The translations under genes were made by a program, and so were the position numbers. Of a stretch of DNA of 64,000 nucleotides, positions 26,314 to 34,642 are shown piece after piece. The notes under the pieces were generated by a model. The model was given only the letters and a program-made list of their open reading frames with translations, had not been told where the DNA came from and did not search any database. Every line of letters starts with the position of its first letter. The first letter of the stretch is position 1. Origin of the DNA: Kordiimonadaceae bacterium UBA4441 (GTDB taxonomy: Bacteria; Pseudomonadota; Alphaproteobacteria; Sphingomonadales; Emcibacteraceae); NCBI GenBank assembly GCA_002390425.1, contig DGPL01000060.1, forward strand, positions 11,387-75,386, written 5' to 3'.

Positions 26314-26493
26314 ATGTCATCATATAATGTCACATTAAAATCTGATCTTAAACACGGCACCTTCTATTGGGTCACTCAAGTAAATGCAGCAAGTGAAGAA
26401 GAGGCAGTAACCGCTGCGGAACATCTATTCCTTGAGCAACTAAACGGCTCGGAAGAATGGGATTTTTCAGACTATGATGCTGAGAAATTATAA
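26314..26493 (+). CDS. Small acidic protein of unknown function
   Basis: An open frame of 59 codons, starting MSSYNVTLKSDLKHGTFYWV, with an AGGA site 9 nt before the ATG. It is acidic (EEEAVTAAEHLFLEQL) and ends DYDAEKL. The stop overlaps the tail of the convergent lipoprotein gene by 22 nt. It is compact and plausibly real, but no family is recognised. Confidence 0.6.
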   Translation: MSSYNVTLKSDLKHGTFYWVTQVNAASEEEAVTAAEHLFLEQLNGSEEWDFSDYDAEKL

Positions 26494-27119
26494 CGCGCTT
26501 TTTTCTTATCCGGATACCAAGGGCCACTCCATTCATTGGCTGGAATAATTTCCGCTCGCGCACCATTTTGATGGAACCATGAATCAACCACAAAGTGCCC
26601 GCTACCACCAATATTTTTTTCAAGCCCAATTTCATGGATTGTGGCGGTGCTATGTGGATAACTTAAGTCATTGAAATTACGTCTTAAATGTTGCCCTAAA
26701 GTATGTAATTTAATAATACCGTCTTGCCTTAATAAAAATAAATAACTTGTTGTATTAAACGCCTCATCAATACAGTCCATTTGCCCCTTAGTACTAAAAT
26801 TGAGCACAACGGCGCGTGCTTTATCATTATCGGTACCTGTTTTAGGGCCGATAAATTGTTCAATTTGCGCAATTGCTAATGAAATTCTTTGTCGTTCTTC
26901 TTTAGGAGATTCGGGAGCCGGTATAAAAATGTCCTTCACTTTTTGCCACTCTTGATCCGTTAATCCGGTTTTCTGGTATGTTTTGCAACCATACCCTGAA
27001 CATACACCAAACCTTTTATGGCTTTTCAAGTCCTCCGCATGCCCAACCAATTTCTCATTGGATGTTGATGCGCACCCCATCAAAGTGATTGATATAATAA
27101 AACTTAGTATTTTCTGCAT
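26472..27119 (-). CDS. Putative lipoprotein of unknown function
   Basis: A 215-residue protein with a lipoprotein signal: basic start, hydrophobic stretch SFIISITLMGCAS where the lipobox LMGC puts the modified Cys at position 16. Later features are CSGYGCKTY, DCIDEAFNTTSYLFLLRQDG, and a C-terminal region VDSWFHQNGARAEIIPANEWSGPW. A conserved-hypothetical lipoprotein family with these motifs exists in alpha- and gammaproteobacteria, but I cannot name it. It should be anchored to the periplasmic side of a membrane. Confidence 0.8.
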   Translation of the reverse strand: MQKILSFIISITLMGCASTSNEKLVGHAEDLKSHKRFGVCSGYGCKTYQKTGLTDQEWQKVKDIFIPAPESPKEERQRISLAIAQIEQFIGPKTGTDNDKARAVVLNFSTKGQMDCIDEAFNTTSYLFLLRQDGIIKLHTLGQHLRRNFNDLSYPHSTATIHEIGLEKNIGGSGHFVVDSWFHQNGARAEIIPANEWSGPWYPDKKKARYNFSAS

Positions 27120-27146
27120 ACTTACCTGGTCAAAAATTTATAAAAA

Positions 27147-27180
27147 AAAGCCGCCACTCAAATTAGAGGACGGCTTTTTA
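27147..27180 (-). terminator. Terminator for rpsU
   Basis: On the minus strand an AAAGCCGTCCTC / GAGTGGCGGCTTT stem (one mismatch) with an AT loop is followed by a T run, just after the rpsU stop. On the plus strand the same structure can also act. Confidence 0.85.
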
Positions 27181-27201
27181 ATTCAAAAGAACGTTAAAAG
27201 C

Positions 27202-27408
27202 TTAAACAGCGCCGTCGCGTTCGAGACGTTTACGGTCAAGTTTACGGGACCTACGAACTGCTGCTGCATTCTCACGAGCCTTCTTTTCAGATGGCTTTTC
27301 GTAAAAACGTCGCATTTTCATTTCGCGGTATACCCCTTCGCGCTGAAGTTTTTTCTTCAAAGCACGTAGAGCTTGATCAACGTTATTATCGCGGACAATA
27401 ACCTGCAT
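27202..27408 (-). CDS. rpsU: 30S ribosomal protein S21
   Basis: A 68-residue basic protein from ATG 27408; a GTG at 27420 adds four residues but sits only 1 nt from the AAGGAG site. Key features are MQVIVRDNNVDQALRALKK, REMKMRRFYEKPSEKKA and the Arg/Lys tail. S21 binds the 30S subunit near the anti-Shine-Dalgarno end of 16S rRNA and aids initiation. It is monocistronic with its own terminator. Confidence 0.95.
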   Translation of the reverse strand: MQVIVRDNNVDQALRALKKKLQREGVYREMKMRRFYEKPSEKKARENAAAVRRSRKLDRKRLERDGAV

Positions 27409-27585
27409 GGTTACAGTCACACTCCTTTCTAGTTTGTGTTATTCAAAAAAACATTTGTCTTTAAGAACGGGCTTTCTAACAAAAACTAGAGGATAAGTGA
27501 AGTCTTTTGTCAATTTTACACGTTTATAAGAGTTTTTTGACCCTTTTTGCTTTACCAATATGAATTTCATAGCCATATATAGGAT

Positions 27586-28245
27586 ATGACTAGTAAAAAA
27601 ACTGAAAAAACACCTGATGATTATCGTGAGTCGTTATTAGACGCCGTTATGCCACATATTGCGTTTGATGGCTGGACCAAAAAATCTTTAAATCTTGCCG
27701 CAAATGACATCGGCATTGATCCAAGGGTCGTGGATCTCGCCTTCCCCAATGGGGCAATCGATATGATTGCTCTTTATGCGCAGCAATGCGACATTCAGAT
27801 GCTAGAAGTGATTAAAGACAGCAGTTTTGAAAAACTTAAAATACGTGAGAAAATCACAACGTTAGTCAGAACGCGCATTGAATTAGAACAAGAAAATAAA
27901 GAAGCTTGTAACCGAACTGTTCCTTTCCTTGCGCTACCGCAAAATTACTTTCAAGGATTGAAAATTTTATACCATACCGTTGATCTTATGTGGAAAGCCA
28001 TTTCAGATACATCCACAGATTTCAATTATTATACAAAACGAATGACTTTGTCGGCTGTTTACAGCAGTACATTTTTATATTGGCTTGGTGTTGAAAGCGA
28101 AGATCATAATGATACTTGGGAATTTCTTGATCGACGTATCGAAAACGTGATGCAAATTGAAAAAGTAAAAGCCAAATACCGTGACAAACAACCTGACCTA
28201 GCGGGTATTTGGCGAGCTCTCGGTAAAAAAAGATACGGTAGTTAA
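27586..28245 (+). CDS. COQ9 family ubiquinone biosynthesis protein
   Basis: A 219-residue TetR-like helical protein. Recognisable COQ9 parts: LLDAVMPHIAFDGWTKKSL, GIDPRVVDLAFPNG, and the C-terminal half with LYHTVDLMWKAISDTSTDFNYYTKRMTLS, where the aromatic/lipid-binding pocket lies, ending DRRIENVMQIEKVKA. Alphaproteobacterial COQ9 assists ubiquinone hydroxylation by binding lipid precursors. It meets purK tail to tail with no gap. Confidence 0.9.
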   Translation: MTSKKTEKTPDDYRESLLDAVMPHIAFDGWTKKSLNLAANDIGIDPRVVDLAFPNGAIDMIALYAQQCDIQMLEVIKDSSFEKLKIREKITTLVRTRIELEQENKEACNRTVPFLALPQNYFQGLKILYHTVDLMWKAISDTSTDFNYYTKRMTLSAVYSSTFLYWLGVESEDHNDTWEFLDRRIENVMQIEKVKAKYRDKQPDLAGIWRALGKKRYGS

Positions 28246-29325
28246 TTAACCAATTGAAGGAAAAAGCCGGGTCACATGCCCCATTTTTCGACCAGGTCGG
28301 GATTCATTTTTCCCATAATGATGAACACTGGCACCTTTTTCTTTTAACAATTCATAATATTGAAAAATATCATCGCCAATTAAATTTGTCATTCGAGCTT
28401 CACCGCTAAACTTAACGCACCCTAATGGTAAGCCGCAAACAGCCCTAATATGTTGTTCAAATTGACTGGTGGGACAAGCTTCAATCGTCCAGTGTCCCGA
28501 ATTGTGTACACGCGGTGCAATTTCATTAACCCGTAATAGTGGTCCATCTTTTGACACAAAAAATTCAACCGTCAGTACACCAACATAATTTAATTCATTA
28601 ATAATTTTTGTCGCTTTATCAATGGCGTCATTTAAAATTTCATCTTCAACCTGCGCTGGTGCAATTGATAAATCAAGAATATGATTTTTATGATTATTTT
28701 CAACTGGCGAAAAACAAACAACTTCACCGTCCTGGCCGCGCGCCGCAACAACTGAAACTTCTATATCAAATGGAATAAACCCTTCGATGATTATACTATC
28801 ATTATTGAGCTGTTTCCTGGCAGACGACAAATCATCTTCATTTTTAACGATGGCCTGTCCCTTACCGTCATAACCTAGACGCCGTGTTTTTAAAACCGCA
28901 GGATATCCAATATCCTTTAAGGCTTCTTCCGCTTCCTCTAATGTACTTACATCTTTAAAGGGAGCGGTTTCTATTCCTAAGTCGTTGATAAATTTTTTCT
29001 CAGTTAATCTATCTTGAGAAACTTCGAGTACTTTTGCATTAGGAAATACATTAATCACACCCGTTAAAACATTCACAGTTTCCACAGGAATGTTTTCAAA
29101 CTCGTAAGTCACAACATCCACTTTGTTAGCAAATTCAAGCAAAGCTTTTTTGTCATCGTAGTCGGCATGCGTTACGGCATTACATACTTGTTCCGTCGGC
29201 CCATCAATTTCATTTGTGAATACGTGAACTTTAAAACCCAATTCGGCAGCAGCAAGTGCCATCATACGACCAAGTTGGCCACCGCCTAACATTCCAATTG
29301 TTGATCCGGGAGCAAGTGTCTTCAT
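28246..29325 (-). CDS. purK: N5-carboxyaminoimidazole ribonucleotide synthase PurK
   Basis: A 359-residue ATP-grasp enzyme. GSTIGMLGGGQLGRMMALAAAELG is the N-terminal signature, then TYEFENIPVETV, KTRRLGYDGKGQ, the ATP-binding IIIEGFIPFDIEVSVVAARG, and RVNEIAPRVHNSGHWTIEAC. It makes N5-CAIR from AIR, bicarbonate and ATP in purine synthesis. It follows purE with one base between. Confidence 0.97.
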   Translation of the reverse strand: MKTLAPGSTIGMLGGGQLGRMMALAAAELGFKVHVFTNEIDGPTEQVCNAVTHADYDDKKALLEFANKVDVVTYEFENIPVETVNVLTGVINVFPNAKVLEVSQDRLTEKKFINDLGIETAPFKDVSTLEEAEEALKDIGYPAVLKTRRLGYDGKGQAIVKNEDDLSSARKQLNNDSIIIEGFIPFDIEVSVVAARGQDGEVVCFSPVENNHKNHILDLSIAPAQVEDEILNDAIDKATKIINELNYVGVLTVEFFVSKDGPLLRVNEIAPRVHNSGHWTIEACPTSQFEQHIRAVCGLPLGCVKFSGEARMTNLIGDDIFQYYELLKEKGASVHHYGKNESRPGRKMGHVTRLFPSIG

Positions 29326-29326
29326 A

Positions 29327-29818
29327 TTAATCTACTGGTATTTCCGCGACAGCGTTCGTTTGTGTTTTACGCCAATTCTCTAGAGATGCCGCTATTTTTT
29401 CATCATTTAGTGCAACGATCGACGCCGCCATTAATCCAGCATTCTTTGCGCCCGCTTGACCGATGGCCAATGTTCCCACTGGCACACCGCCTGGCATTTG
29501 TACTATTGATAAAAGACTATCCATTCCTTTTAAAGCCTTACTTTCAATAGGAACGCCTAAAACGGGAAGCGGCGTCATTGACGCTGCCATACCTGGCAGA
29601 TGGGCAGCCCCACCTGCGCCTGCGATAATGACTTGAAGTCCTCTTTCTTTAGCAGATCGTGCATAATCATAAAGACGGTCTGGTGTTCTATGTGCAGAAA
29701 CAATTTTGCATTCGTGAGCCACACCTAATTCATTAAGTACATCTGAGGCATTTTTCATAATATGCCAATCAGATTGACTACCCATGATAATCCCTACTTG
29801 TTGTTTATCTTCACTCAT
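29327..29818 (-). CDS. purE: N5-carboxyaminoimidazole ribonucleotide mutase PurE
   Basis: A 163-residue enzyme. VGIIMGSQSDWHIM, IVSAHRTPDRLYDYA, AGAGGAAHLPGMAASMT and PVLGVPIESKALKGMDSLLS are the class I PurE signatures. It converts N5-CAIR to CAIR, next to PurK. The pair is a two-gene operon ending against COQ9. Confidence 0.97.
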   Translation of the reverse strand: MSEDKQQVGIIMGSQSDWHIMKNASDVLNELGVAHECKIVSAHRTPDRLYDYARSAKERGLQVIIAGAGGAAHLPGMAASMTPLPVLGVPIESKALKGMDSLLSIVQMPGGVPVGTLAIGQAGAKNAGLMAASIVALNDEKIAASLENWRKTQTNAVAEIPVD

Positions 29819-30041
29819 TTTCTGCCTCTAAAATTATTCAAAAGGAAGCCTTAACATTTCAAGAAAAGGGATTATAGCGATCTAGATGAGATAGGCAAGT
29901 TTCCAGTGGTATTAAGATTCCCTGAATGTTATCATTATTTGTTATAGTTACTAATAGTATGTAGAATAGATTGAAACTACTACGATATGTTGCATCTATA
30001 GCAATGGATTTTATTAATCTGAATGAGGGTATACAGACATA

Positions 30042-30779
30042 ATGAAAGTTCAAGGTCCTGGAAATGTTGGCAGAGCACAACCAATACGCCGCAAAACGAT
30101 AGAGAAAACGCGCGCGTCATCTGGTGTATCGGCAACAGCACCTGTTAGAAATATAAATGATACTACTAGCGTTTTAGGAATCCCGTCCGCAGAAATGACC
30201 GCTAAAGTCAAGAATGCAATTATAACTTTAATGGCTGAAGTAGATCACATGCGCGGCGAACTGGAAATTGCGCATCGACGCATACCAGAGCTTGAAAAAC
30301 TAGCGGATCAAGACAGTTTAATTGAAATTTCTAATCGGCGTGCCTTTGTTCGTGAAATGACCAGAATGATTTCTTATTCTGATCGTTATGGTATCAATAG
30401 CTCACTAATTTTTCTGGACATGAATGATCTGAAAGTAATCAACGATACTATGGGGCACAAAGTCGGCGATAAAGCTCTGGTTCATATTGCAAAAGTGATG
30501 CTTTCAAATTTACGTGATTCTGATATTATAGGCCGATTAGGTGGCGATGAATTTGGCATTATTCTAACAAAGGCAAATGAAAAAAATGCCGCAGCTAAGG
30601 CTGAACAAATCATTGCCAATCTTGAAAAGAAACCCCTGATAATTGATGGTAAAAATATACCCCTTAAAATGGCTTATGGGATTTACCCCTTACACTCTGG
30701 CTTAAGCCCAGATCAAGCATTAGATCACGCTGATAAAAAAATGTACTCACATAAAAAAAATATGAAAAACGAAGAATAA
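30042..30779 (+). CDS. GGDEF-domain diguanylate cyclase
   Basis: A 245-residue soluble protein. The first 60 residues are basic and low-complexity, then a helical/coiled region (NAIITLMAEVDHMRGELEIAHRR), then a GGDEF domain from about residue 90. The active-site motif RLGGDEFGIIL is intact, so it should make cyclic di-GMP. A complete RxxD inhibitory site (RDSD) lies five residues ahead of GGDEF, consistent with product feedback. No sensor, PAS or membrane domain is seen. It ends 3 nt from the convergent DUF465 gene. Confidence 0.92.
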   Translation: MKVQGPGNVGRAQPIRRKTIEKTRASSGVSATAPVRNINDTTSVLGIPSAEMTAKVKNAIITLMAEVDHMRGELEIAHRRIPELEKLADQDSLIEISNRRAFVREMTRMISYSDRYGINSSLIFLDMNDLKVINDTMGHKVGDKALVHIAKVMLSNLRDSDIIGRLGGDEFGIILTKANEKNAAAKAEQIIANLEKKPLIIDGKNIPLKMAYGIYPLHSGLSPDQALDHADKKMYSHKKNMKNEE

Positions 30780-30782
30780 AGT

Positions 30783-30986
30783 TTATGCGATAATGTCGGG
30801 AAGCATTTCATCTTCAAGTTTTGCTATTTGATCTTTCAACATTAATTTTTGTTTTTTCAATCTTTTTATTTGCAACATATTGGTCGTGCCCGATTTTAAT
30901 AACGCATCTATAGCATCATCAAGGTCACGATGTTGGACTCTTAATTGCTGAATTTTCACTAGTATATCTGCGTTATCCATAGTCAT
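30783..30986 (-). CDS. DUF465 (YdcH-like) small coiled-coil protein
   Basis: A 67-residue, helical, heptad-rich protein: LVKIQQLRVQHRDLDDAID then LKKQKLMLKDQIAKLEDE and the LPDIIA end. This matches the DUF465 family common in alphaproteobacteria next to purEK/ubiX. Its function is unknown. It is upstream of ubiX in the same orientation. Confidence 0.85.
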   Translation of the reverse strand: MTMDNADILVKIQQLRVQHRDLDDAIDALLKSGTTNMLQIKRLKKQKLMLKDQIAKLEDEMLPDIIA

Positions 30987-31036
30987 ACCTTAAAGCTTAT
31001 AATGATAATATATCACAAGTCGTGCAAAAACAGATA

Positions 31037-31621
31037 TTATGATTTCCATCTCTTTATCGTTGAAATTTCTATATCAAATAAATCTAATAATCTTGCCAAT
31101 GTCTGCTCAACCATTTCATCAATCGATGCTGGTTTGGTATAAAATGCAGGAACAGGTGGCGCAATGATAGCGCCCATTTCAGTTAATGACGTCATCGTTT
31201 TAAGATGTCCTAAATGAAAAGGTGTTTCCCTAACCATAAGAACTAATTTGCGACGTTCTTTCAAAACAACATCAGCAGCTCTAGTTAAAAGGCTTGAAGT
31301 GACACCACAGTTAATTTCCGACATGGTTTTCACGGAACACGGAACTATTAACATGCCATCCGTTTTAAAGGATCCACTAGCAATAGAAGCGCCAATATCA
31401 TCAACTTTATGAACCACATCAGCTAACTGATTTATATCTGAAACTTTTATGGATGTTTCTAATTTCGCCGTTACCTTTGCAGCCTTGGACATAACAAGAT
31501 GTGTTTCGACATCTAATTCGCTTAATATTTCTAATAAGCGCAATCCATACTCTATCCCGGACGCTCCACTAATACCTATTATGAGTCGTTTTGATATCTT
31601 AACCATATTGATCGCATTCAA
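31037..31621 (-). CDS. ubiX: Flavin prenyltransferase UbiX
   Basis: A 194-residue protein of the UbiX/Pad1 flavoprotein family. Visible: KRLIIGISGASGIEYGLRLLEIL, LVMSKAAKVT, the GSFKTDGMLIVPCSVKTMSEI FMN-binding part, RRKLVLMVRETPFHLGHLKTM and PPVPAFYTKP. It makes prenylated FMN for UbiD-type decarboxylases. The gene is close to COQ9 (also quinone-related) and a DUF465 gene. It opens MNAINMVKISKRL; ATG six codons in is an alternative start. Confidence 0.93.
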   Translation of the reverse strand: MNAINMVKISKRLIIGISGASGIEYGLRLLEILSELDVETHLVMSKAAKVTAKLETSIKVSDINQLADVVHKVDDIGASIASGSFKTDGMLIVPCSVKTMSEINCGVTSSLLTRAADVVLKERRKLVLMVRETPFHLGHLKTMTSLTEMGAIIAPPVPAFYTKPASIDEMVEQTLARLLDLFDIEISTIKRWKS

Positions 31622-31838
31622 ATTATAAAATTACTGTTTTCACTAATATAAATATAATCTCTTATAACAAATTATTTTTATTTTATATAGCTTTACCATA
31701 CAGGTAAAAATGAAACCTCAAAAAAGCTATTGAAGTTCGTGACAATCATTAAAAAATGTGATGTAATTTAAATGCTGTAACTAAGAATTTTGGTTCCTAA
31801 ATGAATTAAAACAGCCGTTGAGTGATAAAGGAATTTAA
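31622..31838. other. AT-rich intergenic stretch without recognised features
   Basis: Together with the following small frame, this is a gap of 369 nt between ubiX and the next DUF465 gene. I see no hairpin terminator, no promoter with clear spacing and no repeat in these 217 nt; only very short open frames. Confidence 0.5.
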
Positions 31839-31976
31839 ATGGCTAAATGCCTATTAACAAAATATGCCTTAACCAAAACAGACGATAATACTTCGTCGGC
31901 CCTCAACCAAACCAATTATTTAAATTGCCATAAAAAACGCGTTACACATAAAAATAACGACATATCAATATATTAG
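31839..31976 (+). CDS. Possible small protein, 45 codons
   Basis: An open frame starting MAKCLLTKYALTKTDDNTSS with an AAAGGAA site 6 nt before the ATG. Its TAG is 14 nt ahead of the next gene's ATG, and CAGGAG between them is that gene's SD. The geometry fits a two-gene unit, but the amino acid composition is unremarkable and no family is known. A chance frame is possible. Confidence 0.35.
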   Translation: MAKCLLTKYALTKTDDNTSSALNQTNYLNCHKKRVTHKNNDISIY

Positions 31977-31990
31977 CAGGAGAAAAAAAT

Positions 31991-32158
31991 ATGCACGCAG
32001 AAGCTCATATTAATGCACTTTCACAAAAACATGCTGCCCTAGATGAAAAAATCCATATGGAAGAAAATCGACCAGCGCCAGATAGTACAATCCTGCATGA
32101 GCTCAAAAAAGAAAAGCTAATATTGAAAGATGAAATCGAGCGATTGAACACTCAATAA
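31991..32158 (+). CDS. DUF465 (YdcH-like) small protein
   Basis: A 55-residue protein starting MHAEAHINALSQKHAALDEK and ending EKLILKDEIERLNTQ. The pattern of an N-terminal His/Ala-rich helix and a C-terminal LKKEKLILKDEIE helix is that of DUF465/YdcH. CAGGAGAAAAAAAT provides the SD. It is followed by a strong terminator. It is the second DUF465 gene nearby, the usual alphaproteobacterial pairing. Confidence 0.85.
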   Translation: MHAEAHINALSQKHAALDEKIHMEENRPAPDSTILHELKKEKLILKDEIERLNTQ

Positions 32159-32178
32159 AATTTTAGCCATCAGAAATT

Positions 32179-32211
32179 AAAAAACCCGCTTATTTAAGCG
32201 GGTTTTCTTTT
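32179..32211. terminator. Bidirectional terminator downstream of DUF465 and trcR
   Basis: AACCCGCTTA / TAAGCGGGTT stem with a TT-type loop, A run before and T run after. It serves both convergent genes. Confidence 0.9.
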
Positions 32212-32229
32212 ATAGCACTTACTAAAACA

Positions 32230-32781
32230 CTATTCAGTTTCATTAGCTTTTTCTGTTTCAGCTCTTCTAGGGGCTGCTTTCTTTACTGCCGCATCAAGTT
32301 CTAGTTGCTTGCAAAGACCTAAAAGTACTGGATCTACAGGTTTAATATTGCTCATATTCCAATGAGTGCGTTCACGAATGGCCGTAATAGTTGGCTTAGT
32401 CGTTCCCACCAATTTAGAAATTTGGGCGTCTGTTAATTCCGGATGATTCCTAATCAACCATGCAATTGCATCTGGCTTATCTTGCCTTTTAGAAACAGGC
32501 GTATATTTTGCGCCGCCACTTCTTGCTTTAGCTGGCACTTCATCAACGATAATTTGCAGTCTTGCTTTTTCATCATTTTGGCAGCGATCAATTTCTGCCC
32601 AAGTTAATTGTCCATTTGCTACAGGATCTAAACCGACAATATTTACAGCAACCTGTTCGTCGGCAATACCTTGAACTTCTAACTCGTGCAAACCACAAAA
32701 TGCTGCAATTTGTGTAAAACTGAGACTTGTATTATCCACAAGCCATACGCCTGTCGCCATTGGCATCAAAGGCTCTGTCAT
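32230..32781 (-). CDS. trcR: Cell-cycle transcriptional regulator TrcR (DUF1013)
   Basis: A 183-residue protein of a family confined to alphaproteobacteria. Signatures: MPMATGVWLVDNTSLSFTQIAAFCGLHELEVQGIADE, NPITNGQ-like LDPVANGQLTWAEIDRC, and a C-terminal helix-turn-helix PDAIAWLIRNHPELTDAQISKLVGTTKPTI followed by IRERTHWN. TrcR associates with RNA polymerase and is linked to cell-cycle control. It is preceded by a long AT-rich upstream region and ends at a terminator. Confidence 0.92.
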   Translation of the reverse strand: MTEPLMPMATGVWLVDNTSLSFTQIAAFCGLHELEVQGIADEQVAVNIVGLDPVANGQLTWAEIDRCQNDEKARLQIIVDEVPAKARSGGAKYTPVSKRQDKPDAIAWLIRNHPELTDAQISKLVGTTKPTITAIRERTHWNMSNIKPVDPVLLGLCKQLELDAAVKKAAPRRAETEKANETE

Positions 32782-32950
32782 AACAACTCCTAAATATAAT
32801 ATTATTTTGAATCAATAACTGCAGCATAGAGTGAGTTTTCGCAATTGAAAAGACCTACTATAAAAACTTTATAAGTATTTGAAATATAACTATAAAAATT
32901 ATTAATTTAACATATTTAAAAAAATAACTTAATTAATTTACTGTAGACGT

Positions 32951-32976
32951 AAAAAAAGCCCCGATAAAATCGGAGC
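32951..32976 (-). terminator. Terminator for the TonB-domain gene
   Basis: On the minus strand AAGCTCCGAT / TCGGGGCTT pair (G-U allowed) around TTTA, with a run of T after. It lies between trcR's upstream region and the TonB-domain stop at 33000. Confidence 0.8.
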
Positions 32977-32999
32977 TTCCTTCTAAAATATTTAATGAC

Positions 33000-33374
33000 T
33001 TACTGAAGTGCCCAAGCGAGTGGAACAACCATTGTAAGCTGGCTATCAGATGCATCTGCTGGTGGTGCAGGCAGCGGACTAACACGCTTCATTAATTTTG
33101 GAATCTCACGATCTAAAACATCGTGACCTGACGATTCTGTTACTGAATGTGCCAGAATGTTGCCATCACGATCTACATTAATTTCAACTTTGATTTTACC
33201 TTCAAGTTCTTTGCGTAAAGCGGCACGTGGATACGTTTGTTTCTTAGCAATTTTTTTAGCTACTGACTTCTGCCAACCGCTAATATCTTGTGCGTTAGCT
33301 GATGTCGCAAATCCTGCAAATGCCACTGTACTTGCAACAATTACTGATACCATAAGTTTACTTAACTTGCCCAT
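33000..33374 (-). CDS. Exported TonB C-terminal domain protein
   Basis: About 124 residues from ATG 33374, which has a TAGGAG site 8 nt away; a longer frame to 33419 is unlikely. A signal peptide (SKLMVSVIVASTVAFAGFATSANAQ) leads to one TonB C-terminal domain with YPRAALRKELEGKIKVEI, VDRDGNILAHSVTESSGHDVLD and a SPLPAPPADA end. It lacks the membrane anchor and proline-rich linker of true TonB, so it is a free periplasmic domain, not an energy transducer by itself. Such proteins are common in alphaproteobacteria; their role is unknown. Confidence 0.88.
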   Translation of the reverse strand: MGKLSKLMVSVIVASTVAFAGFATSANAQDISGWQKSVAKKIAKKQTYPRAALRKELEGKIKVEINVDRDGNILAHSVTESSGHDVLDREIPKLMKRVSPLPAPPADASDSQLTMVVPLAWALQ

Positions 33375-33669
33375 TTTAATACTCCTAATTTCTATACAAT
33401 TTGTCTCTAATTTTTTCATTTAGAAACTCCCCAACCCATCTGTGAATCATCACTTTGCTTAATGTGGGAAACTTCATCCGCACAAAAAACTATATGCAAA
33501 AAAGTAAACTGAAGCTTAAAGATAAAATTTTAAGTATTTAAAAATGACGGTTTTGCGCTATTATCGCCCTAAAAAAGCCTCCTTTTTATATCAAAAACAA
33601 TAAATCATTTGAAATATGAATTCCATATAACCTATTGTAACATAATAAATTTGCAGAAAGAGACCCACA

Positions 33670-34272
33670 ATGAGAATAATAAAAACGTTGAATATTACTT
33701 TTTTTTTCATTTTTATGATTTTTTTTACTGCAAACGCCCAAAATGCGCTAAATACTACAGATATTGACAATTATTTAACTTCTTTGAAGAATATCTCAAG
33801 CATGATGAAGAGGTATAATGATGAGAACCGATCTAAAGAAAATGCTGACTTAGCCACGTTACCACCAATTGACGAACTTTCAAAAACCCCGATCACTGAT
33901 ACCTTAGAATTTGTAAAATCACATCCCACATATTCAACCCTAGAAATAATCGTAAAATCTTCTGGTTTCAATACGACAGAGGAGTGGGCAAACACCGGCG
34001 ATCAAATCATGTTAGCTTATTCAGCCTATTATTTAAAAAATCCTCAGGATAAAGACGCAATGTCCATTGAAGAAATGATTAAAGATTTAAATGCCAAGGA
34101 TGACCAAATTAAAAATAATATGTTTATTAGCGATGAACAAAAGAATTTTCTGACTGAGAAAATTGAAAATTCAATAGCAATGCTCAAAGATCCTAATTAT
34201 ATTGATAATGAAAATATTAAGATTCTCAGTCCTTACATAAAAAGACTGAATATACTGTTTAAGGAACAATAA
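33670..34272 (+). CDS. Exported protein of unknown function
   Basis: A 200-residue protein with a signal peptide (ITFFFIFMIFFTANAQN) and a mature region that is almost all helix: DIDNYLTSLKNISSMMKRYNDEN, then PTYSTLEIIVKSSGF and MLAYSAYYLKNPQD. No family is recognised, no metal or redox motif is seen. It overlaps the next start by 1 nt (TAATG), showing tight coupling with the DUF3126 gene. Confidence 0.75.
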   Translation: MRIIKTLNITFFFIFMIFFTANAQNALNTTDIDNYLTSLKNISSMMKRYNDENRSKENADLATLPPIDELSKTPITDTLEFVKSHPTYSTLEIIVKSSGFNTTEEWANTGDQIMLAYSAYYLKNPQDKDAMSIEEMIKDLNAKDDQIKNNMFISDEQKNFLTEKIENSIAMLKDPNYIDNENIKILSPYIKRLNILFKEQ

Positions 34273-34505
34273 TGACACGTACAGAAGTTTTGCGAATCCA
34301 GAAATATCTAAACAGCAAATTTGACAACACTAAATTCACATTAAAAAATAGCCCCGCTGCTGACGATAGCATGGAGGTTTATATTGGAGATGAATTTATT
34401 GGCGTTATCTACCGTGACGAGGACGAAGGTGAAGTATCCTATGCCTTTAATATGGCGATTTTGGAAATAGATCTTCCAAACGCTGCAGATGCTTCGCTCA
34501 TCTAA
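34272..34505 (+). CDS. DUF3126 family protein
   Basis: A 77-residue cytoplasmic protein: TRTEVLRIQKYLNSKFDNTKFTL, then DSMEVYIGDEFIGVIYRDEDEGEVSYAF, then MAILEIDLP. This matches DUF3126, a small alphaproteobacterial family of unknown function. It follows an exported protein with a 1-nt overlap. Confidence 0.9.
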   Translation: MTRTEVLRIQKYLNSKFDNTKFTLKNSPAADDSMEVYIGDEFIGVIYRDEDEGEVSYAFNMAILEIDLPNAADASLI

Positions 34506-34642
34506 CTATAAATAACCCGCAAGTTTGTAATCGATACAAAGAGCCTTTAATTAGCCTTATTGGCAAAATAGCATCGTTTATAATTTTTCTAAATGAACCT
34601 AATTAAGCTATGATTTTTTAATTATAAGGATAAATTAATAGT

